Origin: Pyrrhosoma nymphula
Taxonomy: Eukaryota; Arthropoda; Insecta; Odonata; Coenagrionidae
DNA length: 64,000 nt
Assembly: GCA_963573305.1 (NCBI GenBank)
Contig: OY754331.1
Location: 12,930,868 to 12,994,867, forward strand
Direction: 5' to 3'
The translations under genes and the position numbers were made by a program. The notes under the pieces were generated by a model. The model was given only the letters and a program-made list of their open reading frames with translations, had not been told where the DNA came from and did no database searches. Numbering within the stretch: position 1 is the first letter of the stretch; each line of letters begins with the position of its first letter. Positions 36,100-46,785 of this stretch are shown here, in pieces.

Positions 36100-38970
36100 C
36101 ACGTAAAAGAGCATTATTACGTTGAACGAGAATTTGATAGAGTGGTCAATCCGGCACAATATCCCAAACCCAAATGATAAAGTCGTCGCGAGAGAAGAAG
36201 TCATTTCAGAGAGAACGCCCGAGCTATAAATGAAAGGAATGAGGAGGAGCCATTAATAGTCGGGGAAGTACGTCCGTAATTAATGGCACCCTCGGATAAG
36301 ACAAAATTGGATGTATATTTATGCACCGTAGTCGAATACTTTCCAAAACCTTTGATTGTTTTGAGTTCAATTATTCAGTTGCATTGCTAAATACCACCGA
36401 TAAAATATATTTTTGATTTTAATTTTCTATTGACTTGATTCTGGTTAAATCTTTTTTCAAATAATATAAGGTATATTTTCTATGGATGTCTTGTCAAAAA
36501 CCTAAAAGAAAAAATATTATAATTCCTTCCGAAAATCTTACAATCCAAACCGTATAAAATGTTGACTCTCCCCTAAAGGTGATGTTAGCCCCTGACCGGT
36601 GGTAAAGAGAGAGCAGGAAGTCACCTTTTGAGCATGTTACGAGATGGGAACGCGTAAGCGCTAGTACCGATTAATATGTGAGGAGCAATCGTTTGGAGTG
36701 TGTAGGGTTTTGGATAATGCAGCGTGGAGAGAGGGAGAGAGGCAAATGGGGGTTGGAGGGAAGAACAAGGGGATTCCGAATTGGGATCTGTAATTAGAGG
36801 GCGAAAGAAAGAAAACGAGTCAAAACTGATGACGAAGGAGGAGGCTTGACTCTTGGGAGATTGGGAGTTGAGCCTTAATCTCTACCTAATAATGACGACC
36901 AGTGGATCTTTACATGCATAAACACGTTTGCAGAACGACAGAGTTTTAACCAAAAAGATGAATTAATTATGCGTTGCAGAGCTTTTTAATATGTAATTAG
37001 ATGTGTTTATTATAAGTGGTTAAAAAGAGTTAGCGAAAAGACAGTAAACTCTTTTAAACTGTAGGGTATGGTTATTTTGTTGTGCTGGTGGTGAAATAAA
37101 TAATGAAAGAGAAATACCGTAGTACATTTCAACATAATCATTACTGTAGGAGTAGGCAATCTTTATTTTAAATGTAAACCTCCGTTCATAACCCGCTGGA
37201 GAGCAATGCCCATTCAGTATTTGTGAGAAATATCTCATTACCTGGAGAATGGTTTCTATTAGAAACTACATAAGAAAACACTACAAATATATTAGCATGA
37301 AAATTTGAAACGGTTTCGATAGATTTTCAAACTAATTTCAGTAATAATCGTATTCAGAGATGATGATCAGGGTGGTAATATGATTGAAAATATTATTTGG
37401 GCATATAAAACGCAGAGCAGAACGAGGAGGGCGAGCAGTAACGGGCACGAAGGGATTAATACTCGGAGGTATCGCAGTTAATGACGTGGAAAGGATGTGA
37501 AGGGTGGATGGAATGGGATATTAAGGGAAGGATGTTGAGCTGGATTGGTGAGGGCTGAGGGAGGAGGGCGTGAAGTGAAGGGCTTTGGAGAGAGAGAGAG
37601 GTGGAATGTGTGTGGGGAGTGGGAGGAGGTAGGATTGAGAATGGCAGGGGGAATAGGACGTAATTAGCGCGAGAAAGGTTGGAGAGAGAAATGGGCGGGA
37701 AAGAATGGGGAAGTGGATGTTGGTGTGTGTGATCTGTTAGCGGAAGGGGTATTGCCAGTGGGAGTAAGGGAGCATGGCTGTAGTAAGGAGACAGTCTTGG
37801 ACGTCAGGGATAAAGACTATAAGAAAGCAAACCGGAGTTTTCCCAATGGAGATCGGTGTTTGACTGGTAACATGAGAGACTCTTTCGTGATTCAGGCGGC
37901 TAATTTCGGTCCATTGCCTTTTTGCTAACGCATTACTAGATTTATTTTTCCGTTATTCATATGTAAGAAGCATTAAAATTTTCTAAAACCACTATTATTA
38001 CTAGGTACAGCCTTTTTGTTTTCATGATAACTATTTTCCATAATTATCGTAATATTATTGAATATTATCAATTATTCACAAAATCATCAAAATTTATACC
38101 AAAAACCATCATAAATTAAATAAATGAATTAGAAATCAACAATAAAAATTTATGGAGTAAAGTAAAGCCTATAATAATACCATCTGGGTAGATTTTTCAT
38201 TTAAACCGTAAAAGTAAACAATGTGGCCGCAAAATATACTATTGATGCCCAGAATCATGGGAACAAACAATATTAGTATACACAGGTTTTATTTATCGGG
38301 AGAAATATATATTTTCAAGAGATTGAGAAATTATTTTCTGTAACTTTTTTTAAATGTTTGACAACATAGTAAGAAAGGTTGGCATGGTACCGCCGTTTTC
38401 CAAAACTCCGTATTGAAGAGCGGCAATACACCTCAGATAATTATTAACTCGATTAAAAACTGGAATGGGAATGAATAACGTTACAATGGTTATCATCTTC
38501 TTTCAAATAGAGAACATTAATATTGCCTCCAGGTAGTGCATTTATATGCATCATGTGACTTATGACATTACAGAGATAACAATATCACCCACTTGACCTA
38601 AGGACAAAACAACAGTTGCTACATTAGCACTTTGGTGGTTGTCTCTCAATGCCGAAGTAGACGAAAACAACGTAAGCCAAGGGAAATACTCGTGCACAAA
38701 GCATTCCGTGTGTACATTTTCTTATCTTAAAATGATCGGTTTTATGACTCCATATTACAAACAGCTGCTGAGGGGATAAGGAAGTACTTTATCTTCATAT
38801 ATTTTACATCGCGAGTAGCGTTGCAAAAATTAAACTATGGCGGAGGTAGGCTTTTAAAGTTACTTTTTACATATCAAAAATCGCCTTCTATGACTTATGA
38901 AAAAGATAAATACAATTTTACTATTGACTGCCATCAGTGTATCATAATAGGCTGAATAGATGCTCGATCA
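36100..38970. other. Intergenic stretch with G-rich blocks
   Basis: AT-rich overall, with purine-rich plus-strand blocks at 36720-36850 and 37490-37710 (including GA repeats near 37590). No gene or mobile element recognised. Confidence 0.45.
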
Positions 38971-38975
38971 AAAAC

Positions 38976-38988
38976 AGGTATTTCCAAT
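38976..38988. repeat. 13-bp target-site duplication, left copy (Penelope-like element)
   Basis: AGGTATTTCCAAT, repeated exactly at 39963-39975, immediately after the element's tail. Confidence 0.75.
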
Positions 38989-39039
38989 ATGAAGGATTTA
39001 AGGTTTTCCCGGCTAATTATATAAGTGAAAGTTTCTCGG

Positions 39040-39881
39040 ATATTCTGGTTGAAATAAAAGGAGATGGAAGGTTGGGTCTTGCTGTGTACCGAAAACCGAC
39101 ACACACCGACCTATACCTCAACGGGAGGAGCCATCATCATCTGGCGCAGAAAAGGAGTGATCTCACTACGCTTTTCCATCGAGTGATAACCATTGCGGAC
39201 TCCAACAGCCTTCAGACGGAGTTAATACACCTAAAAGACACCTTGCACGCGAATGGCTAAAGCCTACGGCAAATAAATCTGGCTTTAAAAAGAACGTTCA
39301 CCGCCAATGGAGCGGAGATGTTGAAAGAGAAAGAAAAACCCATCGCTGAGGCTTGTCTTCCTTATATATCATCTATGTCTAACAAGATATCGAGGATATT
39401 AAAACGACACAGAGTGGAAACAATACATATTCCGCCTGCTAAAATCCAAAGTTTCCTGGTCACCTGTGAGGACAACCTCAGCCTGAAAACAACAGGGGTA
39501 TACCGCATACCATGCGAGTGTGGCAGGGCGTATATTGGCGAGACAGGAAGGACCGTCGAGAAAAGAATCAAAGAGAATGAAAGAAGTATTAGTCTTTTTC
39601 AACCGGAGAAGTCTGCATTAGCAGAACATAGCCTTGCCCATAGACATCGTGTCGATTTCCCAAATTCCACACTACTTCCCCAGGCGTCCAAATATTGGGA
39701 AAGGATAACGAAAGAAGCAATATTGATACAGATGGACCAAAATAACATTTCTAGAGACAACGACTTCAACTTAAGTAGGACTTGGCGCCCAGTAATTGAC
39801 GAAATTCAAAGAACTCGTAACGGCTCCCAAAACTATGGGGCATCTGTAGCTATATATAGCTCGCTCGACTCATTATCCTGA
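39040..39881 (+). pseudogene. Penelope-like RT thumb, linker and GIY-YIG endonuclease (one nonsense codon)
   Basis: One frame runs from about 39040 to the TGA at 39879-39881. RT-thumb motif: LVEIKGDGRLGLAVYRKPTH then TDLYLNGRSHHHLAQKRSDL. The TAA at 39258-39260 after HANG is the only stop; the same frame continues SLRQINLALKRTF. The endonuclease follows: GVYRIPCECGRAYIGETGR (GIY as GVY, YIG intact, 39498-39555), Arg of KRIKEN, ALAEHSLAHRHRVDF (39624-39656), and WERITKEAILIQMDQNNISR, which holds the usual KEA-E segment (AILIQ here). The GIY-YIG nuclease of Penelope-like elements nicks target DNA for priming. The RT palm is absent, so the copy cannot move on its own. Confidence 0.92.
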
Positions 39882-39915
39882 TGACGATGGCTGAGTCAAC
39901 CATCGAAACGTTGAT
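39875..39915 (+). ncRNA. Hammerhead-ribozyme-like motif in Penelope-like tail
   Basis: CTGATGA (39878-39884), stem GATGG (39886-39890) pairing with CCATC (39900-39904), then GAAAC (39905-39909): the conserved hammerhead core order CUGANGA, helix II, GAAA. A two-base helix III (AC/GT) and a three-base helix I (ATC 39875-39877 with GAT 39913-39915) can be drawn, with GTT as cleavage triplet. One extra base (39885) lies between core and helix II. Penelope-like elements are known to carry minimal hammerhead motifs. The ORF stop TGA is part of the core. Activity is unproven and helix I is short. Confidence 0.5.
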
Positions 39916-39962
39916 CCAGTTCAATAATCTTACCCGGTGTGAAACCCGAGAAACTTTCACTT

Positions 39963-39975
39963 AGGTATTTCCAAT
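39963..39975. repeat. 13-bp target-site duplication, right copy (Penelope-like element)
   Basis: AGGTATTTCCAAT, directly abutting the tail end and identical to 38976-38988. Confidence 0.75.
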
Positions 39976-41201
39976 TATTATTGTGTGAGTTTCTAATTAC
40001 GGCTACAAAATCTATCATTATATAATTATTCAGAAGATATCGAATATGTCTAATGGCTTTCTTGGCAGAAATTAACAGAAAGTTTGATCATCACTATTTT
40101 TACAATAATTCTCCCTAATTTAAAATTAAAACCGAAAATCATTGAACCCTTAGCCCATGGAGACTTCGTCCATAAAATGCTTAGACAAACTGAAATAACT
40201 TAACGGTGATGCGCTTTCAAACAATGAATGGTATAATAAAGATCTCGAGCACGGGCTAAGGTAAAATTTGAAATAGAAAATGACGACCATTACTCGGTAA
40301 CTTTTCCATGGCCTATGATGTGTAAAGTGATCATCCAAATGAAATTAGCGCCATCGAAGAGTCCGGAAACAATTTTTTAATTTCTTTGTTTTATTTTTTA
40401 TCGGCGCAGTAGAGGAAAGAAGATTGAGAGGAGGGTGCTACGAGGTCACAACGAACTTAAAATTATATCGGGGAACAATAGGGTGGAGTGCGGAATTTCA
40501 AGCAACGGGACAAATGGGGGAAACAATGGGATGAGTGGGTATAGAGGCTGATATGGGCGGTGTGGGGTGAAATGAGGGTACGATGATGGTGTGTGTAAGT
40601 TAATGGAACAAGTTGTAAGGGCCTGAGAATTCGAAGGAAAAAGATGAGAGATAATGGAGATAAGAAAGAATTGAAAATTAAGGGAACGAGGGGAGAGGAG
40701 TAGGGTTGTGGAATGGGCGTCTTTTCGGTTTTAAGGAGAGTCTGAAGTGGAGAGGAAGATGGAGAGAGAGAGGGAGGAGGGTGGGAATGAGAAGAGTAGT
40801 GAAGAGGACGGCGGCGGTGTGGAAATGAAGAGGGACGGGGACATTTTTAGGAAATGGAGGCTGACTAGTCATCTTCCGAGTTTTCAGAAAGTTTTCGTTT
40901 GCGATGAGGGATGTAGGTTAATGAAGGGCAAAATCTCTTAGAAAAACGAAACGAGGGAGTTGATACGACGCAAAACGGAGATTGGCATAGCTCACGAGAG
41001 AGGGAGAGAGAAAAAAATGCTTTTACAGCGTCAAGACGTTACCATGAGAAGACTGATTTTCCGTACAATTTAAAAAAAAATAGAAAGGATACTAGAATTG
41101 TGGGAAGATGCCAACATGATTAAGTCCTCCATGTCTGAATCGATTTCCAACGTCTAATAATTTTGGAGCAATATCAATGGAATTGAAATGGTCCTTTACT
41201 C

Positions 41202-41204
<3 letters not shown>
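39976..41204. other. Intergenic stretch with G/A-rich block
   Basis: Purine-rich plus strand at about 40420-40860 with GGAGAGG and GAGAGAG runs; otherwise AT-rich. No gene recognised. Confidence 0.45.

Positions 41205-41269
<65 letters not shown>
41205..41269. repeat. (TA)n microsatellite
   Basis: About 32 TA units, leading into the inverted tail array at 41277. Confidence 0.95.
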
Positions 41270-41273
<4 letters not shown>

Positions 41274-41276
41274 TTA

Positions 41277-41439
41277 TAAACTTTGCCACAGGTGGGGCGG
41301 AATTAAATATAGAAACACAAAAAAGAACACTCACACTATACGTTCTGATATTTCGACAGCCGAAATTTCAGAACGTATAGTGTGAGTGTTCTTTTCTGTG
41401 TTTCTATATTTAAATCCGCCCCACACGTGGCAAAGTTTA
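41277..41439. repeat. Large inverted repeat of a Penelope-like tail
   Basis: Left arm TAAACTTTGCCACAGGTGGG through AGAACACTCACACTATACG and right arm CGTATAGTGTGAGTGTTCT through CACACGTGGCAAAGTTTA pair over about 80 bases, centred near 41357 on ATTTCGACAGCCGAAATTT. Mismatches are few, so it is either young or homogenised. The same sequence, diverged, forms the tail of the minus-strand Penelope-like element at 41646-41700, which identifies its origin. Confidence 0.85.
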
Positions 41440-41475
41440 TTTAAATTATCGCGTGTGTGATTTTCCACGAACTCG

Positions 41476-41476
<1 letters not shown>

Positions 41477-41508
<32 letters not shown>

Positions 41509-41525
41509 ATATGTATATATATATA
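41477..41525. repeat. (TA)n/(GT)n/(TA)n microsatellite
   Basis: TA units, then (GT)n at about 41496-41508, then TA units again. Lies between tail copies. Confidence 0.9.
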
Positions 41526-41526
41526 A

Positions 41527-41590
41527 ATTGTGAGTGTTCTTTTTTCCGTTTCTATATTTTTATCGGCCACCCTCTTGGCATATTGTATAT
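41527..41590 (+). repeat. Diverged tail copy
   Basis: TGTGAGTGTTCTTTTTTCCG then TTTCTATATTTTTATCGGCC resembles the right arm of the inverted repeat at 41380-41430 with about ten differences. Single arm without its partner. Confidence 0.6.
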
Positions 41591-41620
41591 TTATCACCCG
41601 AGTGATTCTCCTAGAAGTGG

Positions 41621-41646
41621 TATATATATATATATATATATATATA
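41621..41646. repeat. (TA)n microsatellite at element 3' border
   Basis: TA units directly next to the 3' tail of the minus-strand Penelope-like element. Confidence 0.85.
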
Positions 41647-41713
41647 AAAACTTTGTCACAAGTGTGACTAAAATGAGAACACATAAAAAAGACACTCACA
41701 CGGGTTGAAAATT

Positions 41714-41742
41714 TTTCGGTGGATCGCCGCCACCTTCTTCAG
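41714..41742 (-). ncRNA. Hammerhead-like core in second Penelope-like tail
   Basis: Minus strand: CTGAAGA (41742-41736), one extra A, GGTGG pairing with CCACC (41718-41722), then GAAA. This is the same order and the same one-base insertion as the motif at 39878. No good helix I is visible, so catalysis is doubtful. Confidence 0.4.
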
Positions 41743-41992
41743 CGAAAGGTATAGGAAGAATGAAGAGGAAATGTTTGGGATGGTGAGGGGAAGAGAGCAG
41801 TGAGGAGGGGAAAGGTGAAAAGTAAAGGAGGGGTGGAATGGAGGTAAGGGAAATGGAAAAGACGAAATGGTGAAGTTGCCATGACCAAGTTAAGAGACAG
41901 AAAGATACAAAGTTGAAGGTTGGGAGGGGAGAAGATGTTACAAAATTATAAGTACAATGTTGAAGGTTGGGGGAGGGGAGGATGTTTACAAA

Positions 41993-43025
41993 TTAATGGG
42001 ACCGGTTGAGGCCAGGTGGCTGGAGAGCGTTAAAATAAAATATACAAGCTTGCTCTAATGTTCTCAAAGTAATTGGAGTGGCTGTGGGGGGTAGAGAGGC
42101 CAGAACAGCTACATTGTAGCAATTATCAAATTTAGTGGTATGGGAAGCGGCATGAGTAGGGACAGCGTGAGAGAAGTTTTGGGAGGATGGGTTGCATGAG
42201 GCACGGTGATTATTTATCCTGATATTAAGTGGTGTACTACAAAGTCCAATATAAAAGGCCGGGCATAGCTTACAAAGAAGTATATACACAATGTTAGAGG
42301 TGGTACAGGAGGATGAGGAAACGGAAGGAAGATGAGAATTTATGAATTTATTCGGGAGTCGGTTCGTGGTAAATAATAAGCATGTTTTGCATCTAGGACG
42401 GTTACAAGGGGTTGCTGGAGTTTTGGATTGAATAACTGATTTTTTGAGAGGTTTCGTGGCTTTAAATAAGTTTGATAGGTTGGGGGGACGCTTATAAGTA
42501 ACGGATGGACATTTAGGGAATAAATTAGTAGTTGTTGGGTTATTCGAAAGGATGGGAAATAATTCTTTAAGGAGGTGCTTTAGGGACTGTATGCCTGGGA
42601 AGAATGTGGTGCAGATGGAAAGATTTTTAGGGTTTGAATCTGATGTTAGTTTAGGTTGGTAAGACTTTCTGAGTATTTTTTTATACAAAAGGGTATCAGG
42701 ATATCCTCTGCGGAGAAGAGACTGGTGTAGGTTGGATAGGAAATGGTCAAGGGACTCCGGATTATTACAAATTCGATGACCTCTGATGGAAAGAGAGTAT
42801 GGGAGAGAACGCTTTGTATGAGAGGGGTGACAGCTACTAAAGTGAAGGTATTGCTGTTTATTTGTGGGTTTAATATGGACAGAGGTACTAAATTTACAGT
42901 TGGATAAAGAGATGTCGACATCTAGGAAAGTTATTTGGGTGGAGGAGATATTATAGGTGAAAGATACAGAGGATGATGCATTGAGAGAGGAAATGAAAGA
43001 ATTTAGAGAGTCAAAGCCATGTGGC

Positions 43026-43030
<5 letters not shown>
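41993..43030 (-). CDS. Penelope-like polyprotein, partial: RT thumb, Cys-rich linker and GIY-YIG endonuclease
   Basis: About 345 codons are open without a stop. There is no start codon because the 5' part is lost at the (TA)n. In order: LWPHGFDSLNSFISSLN and ITFLDVDI (end of palm), HIKPTNKQQYLHFSSCHPSH then TKRSLPYSLSIRGHRIC (thumb signature of Penelope-like RT), RRGYPDTLLYKKI, a Cys-rich linker CNRPRCKTC, then the endonuclease NIVYILLCKLCPAFYIGLCS (VYI for GIY, YIG intact), LNIRINNH with the conserved Arg, SHAVPTHAASHT, and a C-terminus LRTLEQACIFYFNALQPPGL carrying the conserved Glu. The pattern resembles Neptune-type endonucleases, a tentative clade call. The open frame suggests recent activity of the family. 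Confidence 0.93.

Positions 43031-43031
<1 letters not shown>

Positions 43032-43092
<61 letters not shown>
43032..43092. repeat. (TA)n microsatellite at element 5' border
   Basis: About 30 TA units exactly where the Penelope-like coding frame begins. Confidence 0.95.
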
Positions 43093-43093
<1 letters not shown>

Positions 43094-46000
43094 ATGCGCA
43101 TATTATGTAAAATGAGATATAGAAGCATTTCAGTGCGTGAAACGGTATTTTTGAGAACAAGTTTGAAAAATTATGCTCATTACTTAACTTGAGATAAAAT
43201 TAGCCCAAAATTGTGTGCATATATTATTCCAATTTCAAAGTGATACTTTTTTCTGCTACCTTGCTTTTTCAAATCGCGATCATTCCCTTCTTTCATGTTT
43301 TTGATTATCACTACCTTGGTGTACCCCACTATTTCTTCTTAATTCACACCAATGAACCTTCAAAGTGCTATTGCTCAGAGAAGTTTGCACTGCAATGTAC
43401 CCATTGAAAATTTTTCACAAATCGATCTTCTTATTTGCCGTTATTCATTTGATAACTGATGAAATTTGAAGTGGGAACAATTTAGCGTAATTATTTTTAG
43501 TAATAAAGTGAAGGGTATCATAATTATAAGCCTCTATGATTTTTCTTTGTATCACTTCGTGAAAATTAATCCGGAAGCATAAAATTCGTTGTTCTTTTAG
43601 TGCTTAAGCTTTTCCCATAACTCTTTGACAATTTCCTTGATTAGTCTTTTTTTATAGAGATCCACTTCCACATCATTGGAGTTAGTCATTGGATGAGAAT
43701 ATTTATGAGCAGATTACAAAGCTAATCCGGTTCAGCATTTCACATTTGCAACCGTACAGATTTAATGATTTAAATTGACCTGCCCTAATAATTGACATAT
43801 ATATGCGGCGTATAAAATGCCTAATGCTACTTATGTTGTTGAAACCCGTTGAGCTGATTTTTCTTTTGCTATTAATGGTATGATGAGATAGGATAGTGAT
43901 TGTCGAGATCACAGTACCCCAATCGTTCTATTTACAAATAATCAAACCCAGAAGTTAATTCATAATTAATGTCAGAGCATCTTTAATAGCACATGCCTTA
44001 GCATGATATTTCGTCCTGGAATGCTTCCAGTTTAAAATTCTCACTAAATTCTGAATTTATTGAATATTACTCTAATTCCTTACCTTCTACATACCAGTAA
44101 TTATGGATATTATTGATTCTAAGTAGGATTTTGAGTTTGAACTCAAAGCGTTTCGGAGCCGCAAGATGACTCGTATTTATCGTTATGTAAAATATCATCT
44201 TATTAGTCACTCTTGAAACTGGGACGTTAATGAAGCAGTTTAGATATTATTTTAAACTGAAACCTACATAATTTATGTTTATAGATATGGCCGTATATTT
44301 AATTTTTTCAAGACTCTGATTGTGGCTAAATGATGCATGAACTCGTTCTGTAATATGTATATGAAATCTATGACAATGAGCATGAATTTGTGGATATTCA
44401 TGAAAGGCAGGTATTCAATTGGTTGAGGAATTCTGGACTGTGTTTCTGTATACGAACTATTAATATAACGAATTATAAACGATTTCGCAGGTCTATGTGC
44501 ATGATTGGTCGCTTGGTAAACAAAATGCATGTGTAGTATCGATGATATGAATATTAATGAGCACAATGTAAAAGGCATACTTTTGAATGTCTAAGATGAG
44601 AAATATCACTTTATACATTAAGCATATAATGCCTGAGATTCCTTGTTCTCCTCGATAACTTGTTAGCATTAGTGTTTCGCAAGAGCTGCAGATTGGTCTC
44701 CATTAAATGATTTAGTGATTCCACCCGCGTATGTCACCAGACTACAAAAACAAATGGGCCCCCATTAAAATTGCTTGGAATCGCAGATCGAGAGCTTAAG
44801 GTCGTGGATTTCTTGCAGCATTCACCGCTTCACATTATTAATCCCGTCGCTTTCCTTCCACTCCGCCGCGCGTCGCTGCGTACGCGGATTGCCTTTTCTT
44901 GCCCTCTCTCGCCCGCCGCGTAAGTCGCTGGGAAATATTTAACTCACGTCCCCGTTTTGTCCAGGCAGAGTTACGACGGTCGCAGAGCTCGACTCACTTG
45001 CCTATGGCCACGTCCACTACGAAATTCTCCACTCGGGCGATTCTATCCGGGGAGTGGGAAATGCCGGGTGTATCGCCGGTGGCCAATATTGACATAAAGT
45101 AGGCTGAGGAGATATGGATGGGATAGTTTCTAAAATATTGAGGGCGAACTGTTTGTATTATAACTACACCGATGATAACTTGGGACCCCAATAAAAATTA
45201 ACGGACACATCACTGTATGATGTCATCACCTAGTCTGATGAATAAAATTACCTAAGTCAGGTGAGATGTGGTTTAACAATTTGTTAAGCATAAATGATTA
45301 AACAACAGGTGATACTGCTTACTAATGATTGTATGCAAACAAGTGTTTCAACACTTACTCGTCATCATAAGGTATACATGCACGTGTTCCTTGTAATGAC
45401 ACAAGTAGAGCTCAATTTAATTAAAAGCCATGAGTGGGCAGCTCGATCTATCATTTAATTGTTAAAATTTACATATAAGTCTCCTATTTTAATCTCTGTA
45501 ACTTGTTAGCTGTTAATTACGAAAACATATCTGTATTTCTAAAGTATAAGTTGTTTATTCCATTTCAATTCAGTTAAATGCCATATTAGTTCAGATAGAA
45601 TTTCAGAGTTCAGGCTATGCTTAAAATTGAATTGTTGGCAGTATTAAAAGAGGGGCATCTCCAAGATAGAAGGACTTTGTTTGTCTTTGACTGAATCAGT
45701 GGGAGCATAAACGTGAAAAAATGTTCTCAGAGGAAATTTGCCCAATCCTATCCTTATCGGTGAGTTTCACCCAGTAAGTCTTTTTTTATTATTATTCATT
45801 ATAAAATAGCCTCATTTTTTATCTAGGGCTGTCTAGTTCGGACGGTGAAATAATTATTTTATGGATTGAGTGAGCTGCAAATTTCTTTTGAAAATCACAT
45901 TTTGTTTTAAAATTCTCGTGAGATACATGCCACATATCGATAAAAATGCAGACATCCTCACTAAAAGCTTGGTTGGGGACAAGTTCATCGAACTACGTGC

Positions 46001-46785
46001 ATGTTTGTGTGTGTTCAAACAACGTTAATGTTATTTATAGCCTTTGTATTTGAGTAATAATATCGGTTGAATAATTTTGGTTCATATGGTTGAAATTCGG
46101 TTAATATTTACGCATTTTAGCACATTTATGTGAATTAATTCAATCATAGATTATTAAAAGTGAAAAAAGGTATACTAAATGTCCCTATATTAATGCCTGC
46201 CTGCTCTATAAAAGGTATCAATAATTCAATCATTATCTTGTATTTGAGTTGCATTCATGTTTTCCTCTTAAAATTGTTAAAATAACAAATATTTGTGTGG
46301 CTAGGAAAGGCGTTTCTGAAGAATATTCCACGCAGTGTAAAATTCGAATAGCATGCTTTACTATCAATGTGGGATGAAGCCGTTTTTACAAAAAATTAGT
46401 TGAAAGAATACCGAGTGGTTGAAATAAAATTCACCTGTCGTGAAAAATTGTATTCATAAACATATTTTCATTATTTATTGTAGCTTAATGATAACCGTGT
46501 TATATTAATTAAATTGGTTTCATAAGCAATTTTACAGTGACCTGGCACTCTCAAAATTCAATATCCTGTCTGTTTGCAATGAAACCATAATTACATTAAA
46601 TTCCATGAAATTAATAAAATGAAAGGATTGTGCTTGAGGTGAAATTGCCAGATTTGCAGAAAATCATGCGACTAATGAACTTTTCAAAACACCTTCCTTT
46701 TATTTTAATAAGACTTATTTCTAACTGTGGTCGGTGAGTGATTTTTTAAAGCATTTCCTAATTTGCATTCACTTCTGAATGTTCA
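43093..46785. other. Long AT-rich stretch with one GC-rich patch
   Basis: No gene or element recognised. A CpG-rich patch at about 44860-45020 (CCGCCGCGCGTCGCTGCGTAC) stands out from its AT-rich surroundings; its short open frames have no known domain. Confidence 0.45.

Larger units (their letters stand above)
38989..39962 (+). mobile_element. Penelope-like retroelement, 5'-truncated, recent
   Basis: A compact element: an inverted copy of 17 tail bases (AAGTGAAAGTTTCTCGG, 39023-39039) at the 5' side, then part of the RT thumb, the linker, the GIY-YIG endonuclease and a tail ending CCGAGAAACTTTCACTT (39946-39962). A 13-bp direct repeat borders it. Inverted partial tails at the 5' end are a known feature of Penelope-like elements. 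The RT palm and fingers are missing. A stretch of 34 bases between the left duplication and the inverted tail is unexplained. Confidence 0.92.
41647..43031 (-). mobile_element. Penelope-like retroelement, second lineage, bordered by (TA)n
   Basis: Minus-strand element that starts abruptly at a (TA)n run (43032-43092) inside the RT domain and ends with a tail (GTGAGTGTC ... CACTTGTGACAAAGTTTT) at another (TA)n (41621-41646). Coding covers 43030-41993. A hammerhead-like core lies at 41714-41742. Sequence and cysteine pattern differ clearly from the element at 39 kb. The G/A-rich plus strand at 41740-41995 is its 3' untranslated part. Confidence 0.9.

Noticed and set aside
41092..41708. Frames of repeating Ile-Tyr
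   Set aside because: Translation of (TA)n microsatellites and tail repeats, not protein genes.
42646..42921. Minus-strand 91-codon frame
   Set aside because: Out-of-frame shadow; the neighbouring register carries the Penelope-like thumb signature and joins the endonuclease frame.
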